Part shown: piece after piece, positions 36,658-45,163 of the stretch
Layout of the letters: each line of letters starts with the position of its first letter
How positions within the stretch are numbered: the stretch's first letter is position 1
Source of the DNA: Pedobacter namyangjuensis
GTDB taxonomy: Bacteria; Bacteroidota; Bacteroidia; Sphingobacteriales; Sphingobacteriaceae
DNA: 64,000 nt
Direction: 5' to 3'
NCBI RefSeq assembly: GCF_003313325.1
Contig: NZ_QMHQ01000003.1
Coordinates: 826,408-890,407, forward strand
The notes under the pieces: generated by a model
The model's input: the letters and a program-made list of their open reading frames with translations, nothing else
What the model was told of the DNA's origin: nothing
The model's database searches: none
Program-made: the position numbers and the translations under genes

Positions 36658-38895
36658 ATGATTCACTTACCTGTATTAATTGCAGATTTAGGACTGATAC
36701 TTGCCGCAGCCGGCATAACCACACTTCTTTTTAAAAAAATAAAACAGCCTTTAGTTTTGGGCTACATCTTAGCAGGCGTTTTGGTTGGTCCATACATCAA
36801 CTTTATGCCAACCGTTACCGACCATAAAAGCATCACCATTTGGGCAGAAATTGGAGTAATCTTTTTACTTTTTAGCTTAGGCTTAGAATTCAGCTTTAAG
36901 AAACTTGTTAAAGTTGGCGGTTCGGCATCTATTACAGCCATAGTTGAAGTTGTGTTTATGCTTCTCATCGGTTTTGGTGTAGGTAAAATGTTAGGCTGGA
37001 GCACAATGGATAGTATCTTTTTAGGAGGAATATTATCTGTTTCATCAACTACAATTATCATAAGGGCTTTTGAAGAGCTTGGCGTAAAACACAAGAAATT
37101 TGCTGGCTTAGTTTTCGGGGTGCTTATAGTAGAAGATTTGGTTGCAATTTTACTTTTGGTATTACTCTCTACTTTAGCGGTTAGCCAGCAATTTGCCGGC
37201 ACTGAAATGCTAATTTCTATCTTAAAATTGGCATTTTTCTTAGTGCTTTGGTTCTTAGCGGGGATATTTTTAATTCCAACTTTTTTAAAGGCTACCAAAA
37301 AACTAATGAATGATGAAACGATGTTAATCGTTTCGCTTGCACTATGTTTGGTAATGGTACTTTTAGCGGTTAAAGTGGGTTTCTCTCCGGCACTAGGCGC
37401 ATTCATTATGGGCTCTATACTTGCCGAAACCACGCAGGCAGAAAAGATTGAACATTTAACAAAATCCGTAAAGGATTTATTTGCTGCCATATTCTTCGTT
37501 TCTGTTGGTATGCTAATAGATCCGAGCATTTTAATTGAATATGCGTTACCTATTGTAGCGGTAACGCTAGCCACGGTTTTAGGTAAACTGATTAGTTCTA
37601 GTTTGGGCGCTTTGCTTTCTGGCCAGCCTTTAAAAACATCGGTACAGGCCGGTATGAGTTTAGCTCAAATTGGCGAGTTTTCTTTTATTATAGCAACGCT
37701 TGGTGTAACCTTAAAGGTAACCAGCGACTTTCTTTATCCAATAGCCGTTGCCGCCTCGGCAATTACAACATTTACTACGCCATATTTGATAAAAGTTTCT
37801 GAACCTTTCTATAACTTCTTAGTTAAGATTTTACCCAAAAAATGGCTTGATGCTATTAACAGATATAGCTCAAGTACAGAAGGCATTACTACTTTTAGTG
37901 ATTGGAAAATCCTGCTAAGGGCTTATACTTTTAACACCATTATACACGGCGTAATTTTGATTGGCATTGTTTTGCTATCATCTAGGTATTTACAACCATT
38001 TATTACTGAGAATATTATTAACGGCGATAACGGAAAAGTTATTACGTTAATTGTTACACTAATTATAATGGTGCCATTTTTATGGGCATTAGCTATAAGA
38101 AGAATTGAAAGAAAAGCTTATTCTCACCTTTGGTTAAACAAAAAATATACACGTGGACCGTTGATAGCTATAGAGTTTCTAAGAATTGCATTAGCTATCT
38201 TCTTTGTTGGATTCTTGATTTTCCAATTTTACAATACATTTATAGCAGTTTCGATAGCACTTGGCTTAATCATAGTTGGGATGATTGTATTTTCAAGAAA
38301 GTTGCAGGCATTTTACGAGCGAATGGAAAATAGATTTCTACATAACCTAAATGCTAGAGAAGAAGCTAAAAAACAACCAGAAATATTACCTTGGGACACG
38401 CACCTTTTAGAGCTAACGGTTGCTCCAGAATCTAAGTTGGTAGGACAAACTTTGGTAGATTTATCTGTTAGGGAAAAATACGGAATTAACATTGCCCTGA
38501 TTGAAAGAGGGAAAATCATGATTCCAACACCGGGACGGGATGAAAGACTTTACCCGAATGACAAAGTTTTGGTTATTGGAACGGATGATCAGTTAGCAGC
38601 CGTACAGCCTTTGTTTATGGGTGAAACGGAAGAAGAAGATGGCAAATCGTTCCCAAAACAAGATATGTCATTACAAAAGGTTGTTATTAATAGCTCTTCT
38701 CCTATTTACGGGCAAACCATACGTAGCTCTGGAATTAGAGAAAAAACACAAGGTTTAGTTGTAGGTATAGAACGAAGTGGACAACGTATTTTGAATCCAG
38801 ACTCTGATCTGGTTTTTGAAAATGAAGACATTGTTTGGATTGTAGGTAACAACAAGAAAATTCCTGAATTGCTTAAACCTGATAAGCTTGCTTAA
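36658..38895 (+). CDS. Kef-type cation:proton antiporter with C-terminal RCK_C domains
   Basis: 745 residues. The first ~390 are a CPA2/KefB-like exchanger with about 12 helices (KQPLVLGYILAGVLVGPYI; LLFSLGLEFSFKKL; GFSPALGAFIMGSILAET; VSVGMLIDPSIL). A further membrane region (about 420-550) is followed by two TrkA_C/RCK_C domains: VAPESKLVGQTLVDLSVREK near 580 and NSSSPIYGQTIRSSGIREK near 680. There is no RCK_N nucleotide-binding domain, so gating by NAD or glutathione adducts as in E. coli KefC is unlikely. It probably exchanges K+ or Na+ for H+ across the inner membrane. Ion choice cannot be read from sequence. Confidence 0.92.
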   Translation: MIHLPVLIADLGLILAAAGITTLLFKKIKQPLVLGYILAGVLVGPYINFMPTVTDHKSITIWAEIGVIFLLFSLGLEFSFKKLVKVGGSASITAIVEVVFMLLIGFGVGKMLGWSTMDSIFLGGILSVSSTTIIIRAFEELGVKHKKFAGLVFGVLIVEDLVAILLLVLLSTLAVSQQFAGTEMLISILKLAFFLVLWFLAGIFLIPTFLKATKKLMNDETMLIVSLALCLVMVLLAVKVGFSPALGAFIMGSILAETTQAEKIEHLTKSVKDLFAAIFFVSVGMLIDPSILIEYALPIVAVTLATVLGKLISSSLGALLSGQPLKTSVQAGMSLAQIGEFSFIIATLGVTLKVTSDFLYPIAVAASAITTFTTPYLIKVSEPFYNFLVKILPKKWLDAINRYSSSTEGITTFSDWKILLRAYTFNTIIHGVILIGIVLLSSRYLQPFITENIINGDNGKVITLIVTLIIMVPFLWALAIRRIERKAYSHLWLNKKYTRGPLIAIEFLRIALAIFFVGFLIFQFYNTFIAVSIALGLIIVGMIVFSRKLQAFYERMENRFLHNLNAREEAKKQPEILPWDTHLLELTVAPESKLVGQTLVDLSVREKYGINIALIERGKIMIPTPGRDERLYPNDKVLVIGTDDQLAAVQPLFMGETEEEDGKSFPKQDMSLQKVVINSSSPIYGQTIRSSGIREKTQGLVVGIERSGQRILNPDSDLVFENEDIVWIVGNNKKIPELLKPDKLA

Positions 38896-38913
38896 AATTA
38901 TTTTAAAACTTAA

Positions 38914-38927
38914 ATGATTTTAATCAT
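38914..38927. promoter_or_regulatory. FNR/CRP-like palindrome upstream of the truncated haemoglobin gene
   Basis: ATGATTTTAATCAT contains TGAT-N4-ATCA, the core of FNR/CRP-family operators. Its centre is about 63 bp upstream of the start expected from the TATTTTTG box at 38971-38978, a usual activator distance. AT-rich sequence can produce such a match by chance. Confidence 0.4.
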
Positions 38928-38970
38928 AATAATAGAAGATATAAAACTCCTTTTGCAACATTAGGCTTGT

Positions 38971-38978
38971 TATTTTTG
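38971..38978 (+). promoter_or_regulatory. Putative -7 box of the globin operon
   Basis: TATTTTTG matches TAnnTTTG and lies 23 nt before the globin ATG. A TTTG at 38952-38955 is 15 bp upstream, shorter than the usual 19-22, so the -33 element is poor. Confidence 0.45.
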
Positions 38979-39000
38979 ATTTAAAATTAAAGCGAAGCTG

Positions 39001-39402
39001 ATGAACGCAATCGAAAAACATGATATAGGTACACTAGATGACATTAAATTGCTAGTAGATACTTTTTATGGAAAGATTAGGAAAAACGAACTCTTAGGTC
39101 CAATATTTAATGGCATATTGAAAGATCGTTGGCCAGCGCATTTAGAAAAAATGTATCGTTTTTGGCAAACGGTTTTGTTAGAGCAACATACCTATACGGG
39201 AAGTCCTTTTATGTCGCATGCTAAATTGCCTGTAGAAAAATTGCATTTTGATACTTGGTTAAAAATTTGGTATGCTACAGTAGATGATTTTTTTAAAGGT
39301 TCGAAAGCTGATGAGGCGAAATGGCGTGGTGAAAAAATGGCCGAAATGTTTTTGTACAAAATAATCTACTACCAAAATAATTCTGCTACGCCTATTTTAT
39401 GA
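39001..39402 (+). CDS. Group III truncated haemoglobin
   Basis: 133 residues of the 2/2 globin fold, class III (P) type: LLVDTFYGKIRKNELLGPIF (B/C helices with Tyr and Phe), FWQTVLLEQHTYTGSPF, and LPVEKLHFDTWL with proximal His82. These haem proteins bind O2 and NO and are linked to nitrosative or low-oxygen stress in Campylobacter (Ctb). Its last four bases overlap the start of the following membrane protein gene (ATGA), so the pair is translationally coupled. An FNR/CRP-like palindrome lies upstream. Confidence 0.93.
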   Translation: MNAIEKHDIGTLDDIKLLVDTFYGKIRKNELLGPIFNGILKDRWPAHLEKMYRFWQTVLLEQHTYTGSPFMSHAKLPVEKLHFDTWLKIWYATVDDFFKGSKADEAKWRGEKMAEMFLYKIIYYQNNSATPIL

Positions 39403-39839
39403 AGTTAAAAGTTGAACAACCCGTTGCCGTGGTTTGTACCTTTGTATGGATAGGCTTTGTATGCTCGATTAGTTTTCTAGAAGCTTGGCTTAAATTTAGA
39501 GCTCCAGGCGTTACACTACCTATTGGTTTAGGTATTGGGAGATTAGTTTTTGCTGCCCTAAACAAAGTTGAATGGGTTTTAGCCTTAGGAATTTTAATTA
39601 GCATTTCTACCAAACCTACTCTTATAGCACTTAAAGATAAATTGCCTTTTGTTATTACCATTGTATTTTTAACTATACAAACAGCTTGGTTATTGCCCGC
39701 ATTAGACGCCAGAGCAGAAATGCACATTAACGGAGAAAACGTTACGCCGTCAAACCTGCATATTTACTACGTAATAGCAGAAGCAATTAAAATATCTGCA
39801 TTATTTTACTTCGGAATAAAATTATTTAAAAAGTATTAG
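39399..39839 (+). CDS. Four-helix membrane protein coupled to the globin gene
   Basis: 146 residues with hydrophobic segments near 8-28, 40-62, 70-100 and 122-142. Conserved-looking polar residues lie in or near helices (ISFLEAWLKFRAPG; LGIGRLVFAALNKVEW; LDARAEMHINGE). No family is recognised. Overlap with the globin stop codon implies equal expression, so an electron or NO/O2-related membrane role is a reasonable guess. The stop is followed by a 185-bp convergent gap holding a dispersed repeat. Confidence 0.8.
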   Translation: MKLKVEQPVAVVCTFVWIGFVCSISFLEAWLKFRAPGVTLPIGLGIGRLVFAALNKVEWVLALGILISISTKPTLIALKDKLPFVITIVFLTIQTAWLLPALDARAEMHINGENVTPSNLHIYYVIAEAIKISALFYFGIKLFKKY

Positions 39840-39895
39840 CAACTGGCTTTTGTAATTTGCTAATCAAGCTTTGATCTTTGCAAAAGCCTTGCTGC

Positions 39896-39978
39896 CTAAA
39901 CCCGACAGTAACGGAAATCCTTTTTTGATTGCAGACTCTTAGATTACGCTCAGGATAAATATGCAAAAAAGATTGTAG
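39896..39978 (+). repeat. Dispersed intergenic repeat, copy A
   Basis: Left end CTAAACCCGACAGTAACGG followed by AAATCCTTTTTT; right end AAAAAAGATTGTAG. The T-run and A-run can pair to form a long hairpin. Copy B at 55604 shares both ends (19 of 21 bases at the left). It lies in the convergent gap between the globin pair and the LysE gene. Confidence 0.7.
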
Positions 39979-40024
39979 TAAATGGTGAGGCTGTATTTAC
40001 AACAGAAGTACAACATTTGCTTTT

Positions 40025-40696
40025 CTAAACCGTCCACCAGTGTAAGTAAATACCTGCTTGTTTTACGACAAGGTAGAGGGCCAAGGCGAACAAAAACAGT
40101 GCAATAGACCGATTGATAAGGTGGCTGCTTAGTGCAAACTTTTCTTGAATATATTTGGCGAAGTGTGCATAACCGTAAAGTGCCAATGCAGAGCCCATTC
40201 CAGAGCCAAAACTAAAAATTACCAACGAAAGGTAGTCTGTTTCTATCCATTCGTGCAGAATGACGTAATTGCCAAAAAACAACCAAAAAGGAATTTGTAC
40301 CGGATTTAAAACACCGAGCAATAATCCATAAAATACACTTCCTTTTTTACTTCTGTTATCTTCTGCTTTAGTTTTAGGAACCTTTTTACGGTTAATCCAG
40401 GTAACTGTTCCCATAACCAAGAAAAGCATGATCATAAAAACATCTACATAGGTACCCAGTCTTACCTCGCTAACATTTTCATTCAAATTTACATCGCTAG
40501 AAACCCAACGGGCAAAACGCATCATCCCGAATGTAAAAAACACCTCTACAATAGAAAACGAAAGAATAAAATACAAAGCCTGGCGCATACCTTTATTAAT
40601 GGTAAGCTGTGCCACGGTTAGGTTTATGTTCCCTGGCGGGATGTAGCCCATTGCATTAAGTAAAATGCCGATAATTAAGGTTAGTAGCAAGAGCAT
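40025..40696 (-). CDS. LysE family amino-acid/metabolite exporter
   Basis: 223 residues with about six helices and the family start IGILLNAMGYIPPGNINLTV (PPG motif near residue 21-23), a charged central loop (RKKVPKTKAEDNRSKK) and the second-half repeat GLLLGVLNPVQIPFWLFFG. LysE/RhtB proteins export basic amino acids, homoserine lactones or other small solutes across the inner membrane. The substrate is not assignable. It is monocistronic, convergent with the globin pair, and separated from uvrA by 116 bp with nothing recognisable. Confidence 0.88.
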   Translation of the reverse strand: MLLLLTLIIGILLNAMGYIPPGNINLTVAQLTINKGMRQALYFILSFSIVEVFFTFGMMRFARWVSSDVNLNENVSEVRLGTYVDVFMIMLFLVMGTVTWINRKKVPKTKAEDNRSKKGSVFYGLLLGVLNPVQIPFWLFFGNYVILHEWIETDYLSLVIFSFGSGMGSALALYGYAHFAKYIQEKFALSSHLINRSIALFLFALALYLVVKQAGIYLHWWTV

Positions 40697-40812
40697 AACG
40701 GGCTAAAGATAATAATTTATTAATATGTTTGTAAATGCTAAGTTTTTGGGTTAAGGACAGCTAGTATAACACGTTGCTACTTTAATCCTTGTTGCTTAAT
40801 CTTTTATCTATT

Positions 40813-43614
40813 TTATTGCAAATGTGTTTTTAAAAATTGCCCGGTGTAAGACTCTTTGGCTTTTAATAAATCTTCTGGTTTTCCTTCAAACACAACGTTT
40901 CCGCCTTTGTCTCCACCTTCCGGACCAATATCAATTACCCAATCTGCACACTTAATCATATCCATATTATGCTCAATTACTAAAATTGTGTTTCCTTGCT
41001 CAATTAGCGTATTTAGTGCTTTTAACAATTTCTTTATATCGTGAAAATGCAAACCTGTTGTAGGCTCGTCGAAAATAAACATTGTTTTTTGCGCATTGTT
41101 TCCCTTAATTAAAAAGGAAGCCAGTTTAATACGTTGTGCCTCGCCACCAGACAAGGTGTTTGAAGATTGCCCTAAATGCACATAGCCTAAACCAACATCT
41201 AACAGCGGATTTAGCTTCTGCAAAATTTTAGGCTCGTTTTTAAAAAACTCTACTGCTTCTTCAATCGTTAAATCTAAAATATCAGACACATTTTTATCCT
41301 GATAGGTTACATCCAATACTTGTTGTTTAAATCGTTTACCTCCACACGTTTCGCAAGGCAAATAAATATCTGCCATAAATTGCATTTCAATTTTCACCTC
41401 GCCTTCTCCTTGGCAGGTATCGCAACGACCACCCTCTACGTTAAAAGAAAAAGCTGCAGGTTTTAAACCGCTAGCTTTTGCTGCCGGCAAGGCCGAAAAC
41501 AAAGCTCTCACATCGTCCCATGCTTTTACATAAGTTACCGGATTTGAGCGAGAAGAACGGCCAATTGGATTTTGGTCTACCATTTCTACTTGGCTTACCA
41601 AATCAATATTCCCAAAAATCCCATCGTAACTTCCAGTTTGCTCGCCAGCGTAATTGCCAATAGCCTTCTGCAATGCTGGGTATAAGATTTTTTTAACCAA
41701 ACTCGTTTTCCCCGAGCCAGAAACACCACTAACACAGGTAAAAACTCCTAATGGAAACTTTACATCGATGTTTTTTAAGTTATTTTCTCTCGCACCTTTG
41801 ATTAGGATATGGTCTTTCCAATTTCTGCGTTTCGCAGGTACCTCAATGGCTTCTTTTCCGGCAAGGTATCTACCCGTTAATGAAGCATCATCTTTAATAA
41901 TTTCATCGTAAGTACCGCTAAAAACTAAATTTCCGCCGTGCGTACCAGCTTCTGGACCAATATCAATAATATAATCGGCTGCTTTCATCACTTCCTCTTC
42001 GTGCTCTACTACCAAAACGGTATTGCCCACGTTACGCAACGATTCTAAAACACCAATTAGTTTATGCGTATCTCTAGGATGCAAACCTATGCTCGGCTCG
42101 TCCAAAACATATACTGATCCTACTAAACTACTACCTAAAGACGTAGCTAGGTTTATACGCTGGCTTTCTCCGCCAGAAAGTGTATTTGATAATCGGTTTA
42201 AAGTTAAATAGCCTAAACCAACATTGTTTAAATATAAAATACGACTAGTTACTTCGGCCAATAATCGCTTTGCTATTTTAGCTTCGGTTTCTGATAATGT
42301 TAACGACTCAAAGAATGGTAAAATGGTTGACAATGGCATTAATACCATTTCTAAAATAGATTTACCTCCAATTTTAACATACGAGGCATCTTTACGTAAA
42401 CGCGTACCCTTACAATCTGGGCAAATTGTTTTTCCGCGATAGCGAGAAAGCATTACACGGTATTGTATTTTATAGGTTTGTTCTTCTAGCTCTTTAAAAA
42501 AGGCATCTAAACCGCTAAAATATTTATTGCCAGTCCAAATTAAGCGTTGTTGTTTTTCGGTTAATTCGCTATACGATCTATGAATTGGGAAATCAAACTT
42601 GTCGGCATTTTTAATAAACTGCTTTAGCCACTCTCCCATTTTTTCGCCACGCCAAGGTGCAATAGCATTATCGTACAAACTTTTGCTCTTGTCCGGAATT
42701 ACTAAATCCTCATCAATACCAATTACGTTGCCATAACCTTCGCAGCGTTTACATGCACCGTAAGGATTGTTGAAACTAAAGAAATTTGGTGTTGGTTCTT
42801 CGAATTTAACGCCATCTAACTCAAATCTATCGCAGAAAAAAGTCTGAGTTCCTTCGTTTTCTACATAACAATCGCCTTTACCTTCAAAAAAAGCGGTCTG
42901 TACCGAATCGGCTATCCTGCTTAAAGTTTCCTCATCATCGTTAACAACAATTCTATCAATTAGAATTTTTATTGTCTCAGCGTCGGTTAGCTCAACATCT
43001 TTAATTTCGGTATCCTCTAGCAGGTCTTCTATTTTCGCTATCTTACCTTTAAAATTAACACGCAAAAAACCCTTTTGCAAAAGTACAGCTAACTCCTCCT
43101 TTACCGTTCTGTTATTATGCGGATGTAATGGACAGAAGATGGTAACAACCGCATCGTTGCCCAACGCAACGATAAAATCTACTACAGTAGTTACGGTATC
43201 TTTTTTAACTATAGCGCCAGAAATTGGCGAGTAGGTTACACCAATTCTAGAGAAAAGCAGTTTTAAATAATCATAAATCTCGGTACTGGTACCTACGGTA
43301 GAACGTGGGTTTGATGTAATAACCTTTTGCTCAATTGCAATTGCGGGCGCAATACCTTTAATGTAATCTACATCAGGCTTGTTCATGCGGCCCATAAATT
43401 GGCGTGCATAAGACGATAAACTTTCTACGTAACGCCTCTGCCCTTCTGCATATAAAGTGTCAAATGCTAAAGACGACTTGCCCGAACCAGACATCCCAGT
43501 AATTACAACCAATTTATTTTTAGGAATAGCTACATCAATATTCTTCAAATTGTGTACTCTAGCCCCTTTTATGATGATATTTTTATGCGGATCTTTCTCT
43601 ATTTCCTTACTCAT
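40813..43614 (-). CDS. uvrA: Excinuclease ABC subunit A
   Basis: DNA-damage recognition ATPase of nucleotide excision repair. The 933-residue protein has Walker A TGMSGSGKSS (39-48) and GVSGSGKTS near 634, both ABC signatures (LSGGESQRINLA; LSGGEAQRIKLA), the insertion and UvrB-binding domains, and the second zinc knuckle (CDTC ... CETC). At the first zinc site the CPxC pair is replaced by ELDG and only the CKRC half remains. It is slightly shorter than the E. coli protein (940). It is divergent from a sigma factor gene over a 265-bp spacer. Confidence 0.97.
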   Translation of the reverse strand: MSKEIEKDPHKNIIIKGARVHNLKNIDVAIPKNKLVVITGMSGSGKSSLAFDTLYAEGQRRYVESLSSYARQFMGRMNKPDVDYIKGIAPAIAIEQKVITSNPRSTVGTSTEIYDYLKLLFSRIGVTYSPISGAIVKKDTVTTVVDFIVALGNDAVVTIFCPLHPHNNRTVKEELAVLLQKGFLRVNFKGKIAKIEDLLEDTEIKDVELTDAETIKILIDRIVVNDDEETLSRIADSVQTAFFEGKGDCYVENEGTQTFFCDRFELDGVKFEEPTPNFFSFNNPYGACKRCEGYGNVIGIDEDLVIPDKSKSLYDNAIAPWRGEKMGEWLKQFIKNADKFDFPIHRSYSELTEKQQRLIWTGNKYFSGLDAFFKELEEQTYKIQYRVMLSRYRGKTICPDCKGTRLRKDASYVKIGGKSILEMVLMPLSTILPFFESLTLSETEAKIAKRLLAEVTSRILYLNNVGLGYLTLNRLSNTLSGGESQRINLATSLGSSLVGSVYVLDEPSIGLHPRDTHKLIGVLESLRNVGNTVLVVEHEEEVMKAADYIIDIGPEAGTHGGNLVFSGTYDEIIKDDASLTGRYLAGKEAIEVPAKRRNWKDHILIKGARENNLKNIDVKFPLGVFTCVSGVSGSGKTSLVKKILYPALQKAIGNYAGEQTGSYDGIFGNIDLVSQVEMVDQNPIGRSSRSNPVTYVKAWDDVRALFSALPAAKASGLKPAAFSFNVEGGRCDTCQGEGEVKIEMQFMADIYLPCETCGGKRFKQQVLDVTYQDKNVSDILDLTIEEAVEFFKNEPKILQKLNPLLDVGLGYVHLGQSSNTLSGGEAQRIKLASFLIKGNNAQKTMFIFDEPTTGLHFHDIKKLLKALNTLIEQGNTILVIEHNMDMIKCADWVIDIGPEGGDKGGNVVFEGKPEDLLKAKESYTGQFLKTHLQ

Positions 43615-43879
43615 TTATCGCTTTATAGAATAGCACAAAGATACTCAAAAAATTAGCAATTTAACTTTTTCAGCTTCTCAAAATAAACACTCTTAAAAAG
43701 AATTTTTACAAATTTTAACATATTTATTATTGTATTATTAAAAAAAAATACGTCATTTGCATTAACACAAATCACACAGTTAGAAACCAATACCTAAAAA
43801 CAAGGAGATCCGCTATAGATTAAAACAGCTACTTTATTTATTATTTAATAAACAGGGAAGAATTTTAGTATACGCTCCT

Positions 43880-44467
43880 ATGAAATTACAGCAGTACAGT
43901 GATCAGGATTTGGTGAAGTTATATCTTAACGGAGAAGAGTCTGTTTTAGAGGAATTGCTTCGGAGACATAAATCAAAAATTTACACTTCAATTTATCTTT
44001 TAGTAAAAGACCAATATCTTGCCGAAGACATTTTTCAAGATGCCTTTATAAAAGTAATTAATACCTTGCGTAGCGGCCGCTACAACGAAGAAGGTAAGTT
44101 TTTGCCCTGGGTTATGCGTATTGCGCACAATTTGGTAATCGATTATTTCCGCAGAGAAAAACGTGCGCCGGTTATTACAAGCGCCGACGGAACCGATGTG
44201 CTAAATCTGTTGCAAATACACGAAGAAAGTGCAGAAGAACGCATGTTGCGTGAGCAAACCCATGTTGATTTGCGAGCCATGATACACCTTTTACCAGACG
44301 AACAAAAGGAAGTGTTAATTATGCGCCATTATGCCGACCTAAGCTTTAAAGATATTGCCGACTTAACAGATGTAAGCATCAACACAGCGCTTGGCCGTAT
44401 GCGTTACGCGTTAAGCAACCTACGTAAAATGATGAAGGTTAAAGAAGTTACTACCAAAAACCTTTAA
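43880..44467 (+). CDS. Sigma-70 family RNA polymerase sigma factor (ECF-like)
   Basis: 195 residues: MKLQQYSDQDLVKLYLNGEE opening, region 2 (LVKDQYLAEDIFQDAFIKV; EGKFLPWVMRIAHNLVIDYF), a medium linker, and region 4 (LLPDEQKEVLIMRHYADLSF, then KDIADLTDVSINTALGRMR). This longer ECF form near uvrA is typical of Bacteroidota. Its regulon is unknown, and no anti-sigma gene adjoins it. The ATG follows a 265-bp AT-rich spacer. A small acidic protein gene lies 353 bp downstream on the same strand. Confidence 0.93.
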   Translation: MKLQQYSDQDLVKLYLNGEESVLEELLRRHKSKIYTSIYLLVKDQYLAEDIFQDAFIKVINTLRSGRYNEEGKFLPWVMRIAHNLVIDYFRREKRAPVITSADGTDVLNLLQIHEESAEERMLREQTHVDLRAMIHLLPDEQKEVLIMRHYADLSFKDIADLTDVSINTALGRMRYALSNLRKMMKVKEVTTKNL

Positions 44468-44528
44468 ACTTTTTTCTGAAAACCTACAATTGCAATGCTT
44501 GGCTTGCTTTAGCCCTGCCAACATTGCA

Positions 44529-44583
44529 ATCCCCGTTTACTCCGATAAATCGGAACGGGGTATTTCCACTTATGTCAGGTTTA
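44529..44583 (-). repeat. Dispersed intergenic repeat, copy D (inverted)
   Basis: On the minus strand AAACCTGACATAAGTGG matches the left end of copy A (16 of 21 over the longer segment), followed by a nested hairpin: CCCCGTT/AACGGGG outside and TCCGA-TTTA-TCGGA inside. The rest of the gap 44468-44820 is AT-rich and shows no ORF. Confidence 0.6.
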
Positions 44584-44820
44584 TTGCACTAAGGCTTGTG
44601 CACTAAAACCACCACGCCCAAAACACATCGCAACAAAAATGTGACGAATAAAAAAAAGCTATAAATCCTACCTACAGACGCCATACAGTACTACACACTA
44701 GTCATTTACGCTAAAAACCAATTGTTTCTTAGATAAAAAAGCTTTAATTTAAAAGAAAATAAAATAAAAGCGCCAAACCCAACGTTTAAATCTAAAACCA
44801 TAAAACAATAAATTTTGCGT

Positions 44821-45012
44821 ATGACAAAAACCTCTACTTCAACTAACCTTGCCAGTTCACCTAGCGCACAGCCGGTACTTCCGCCCGTAAATGAGGCAGA
44901 ACAGCAAGACGAACTGTTTTATAACAGCATTAAATTACAATTAAATGAATTGGTCAAGAATCCCTCAGACGAAACAATCAACAAGATTCTAGCTTACTCA
45001 ACTAAGAAGTAA
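44821..45012 (+). CDS. Small conserved-looking protein downstream of the sigma factor
   Basis: 63 residues: a Ser/Thr/Pro-rich, probably disordered start (MTKTSTSTNLASSPSAQPVL) and an acidic helical end (DELFYNSIKLQLNELVKNPS, then DETINKILAYSTKK). There is no signal peptide or membrane helix. The ATG at 44821 was preferred to the TTG two codons before. A perfect terminator follows 11 bp after the stop, which supports a real gene. No family is named; a protein-binding role, perhaps toward the neighbouring sigma factor, is only a guess. Confidence 0.65.
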   Translation: MTKTSTSTNLASSPSAQPVLPPVNEAEQQDELFYNSIKLQLNELVKNPSDETINKILAYSTKK

Positions 45013-45023
45013 ACAATTATTCA

Positions 45024-45053
45024 AAAGCTTCCCAATAACCTGGGAAGCTTTTT
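45024..45053 (+). terminator. Rho-independent terminator after the 63-residue gene
   Basis: AAAGCTTCCC pairs perfectly with GGGAAGCTTT (10 bp, 8-nt loop) and runs into T residues. Confidence 0.9.
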
Positions 45054-45163
45054 CATTTTAACCCAATGCATTTTTTCATCTGCCTGCCATAATTTAAATT
45101 CAAGCGATTAAATAGCATTTAAAAACCTACCTTTACATAGTGTAAATAAAACACTAAGTAGGC

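Noticed and set aside
36762..37574. 270-codon open frame on the - strand inside the antiporter gene
   Set aside because: Long, but antisense to transmembrane helices, with the Lys/Ser/Thr-rich composition expected of such shadows.
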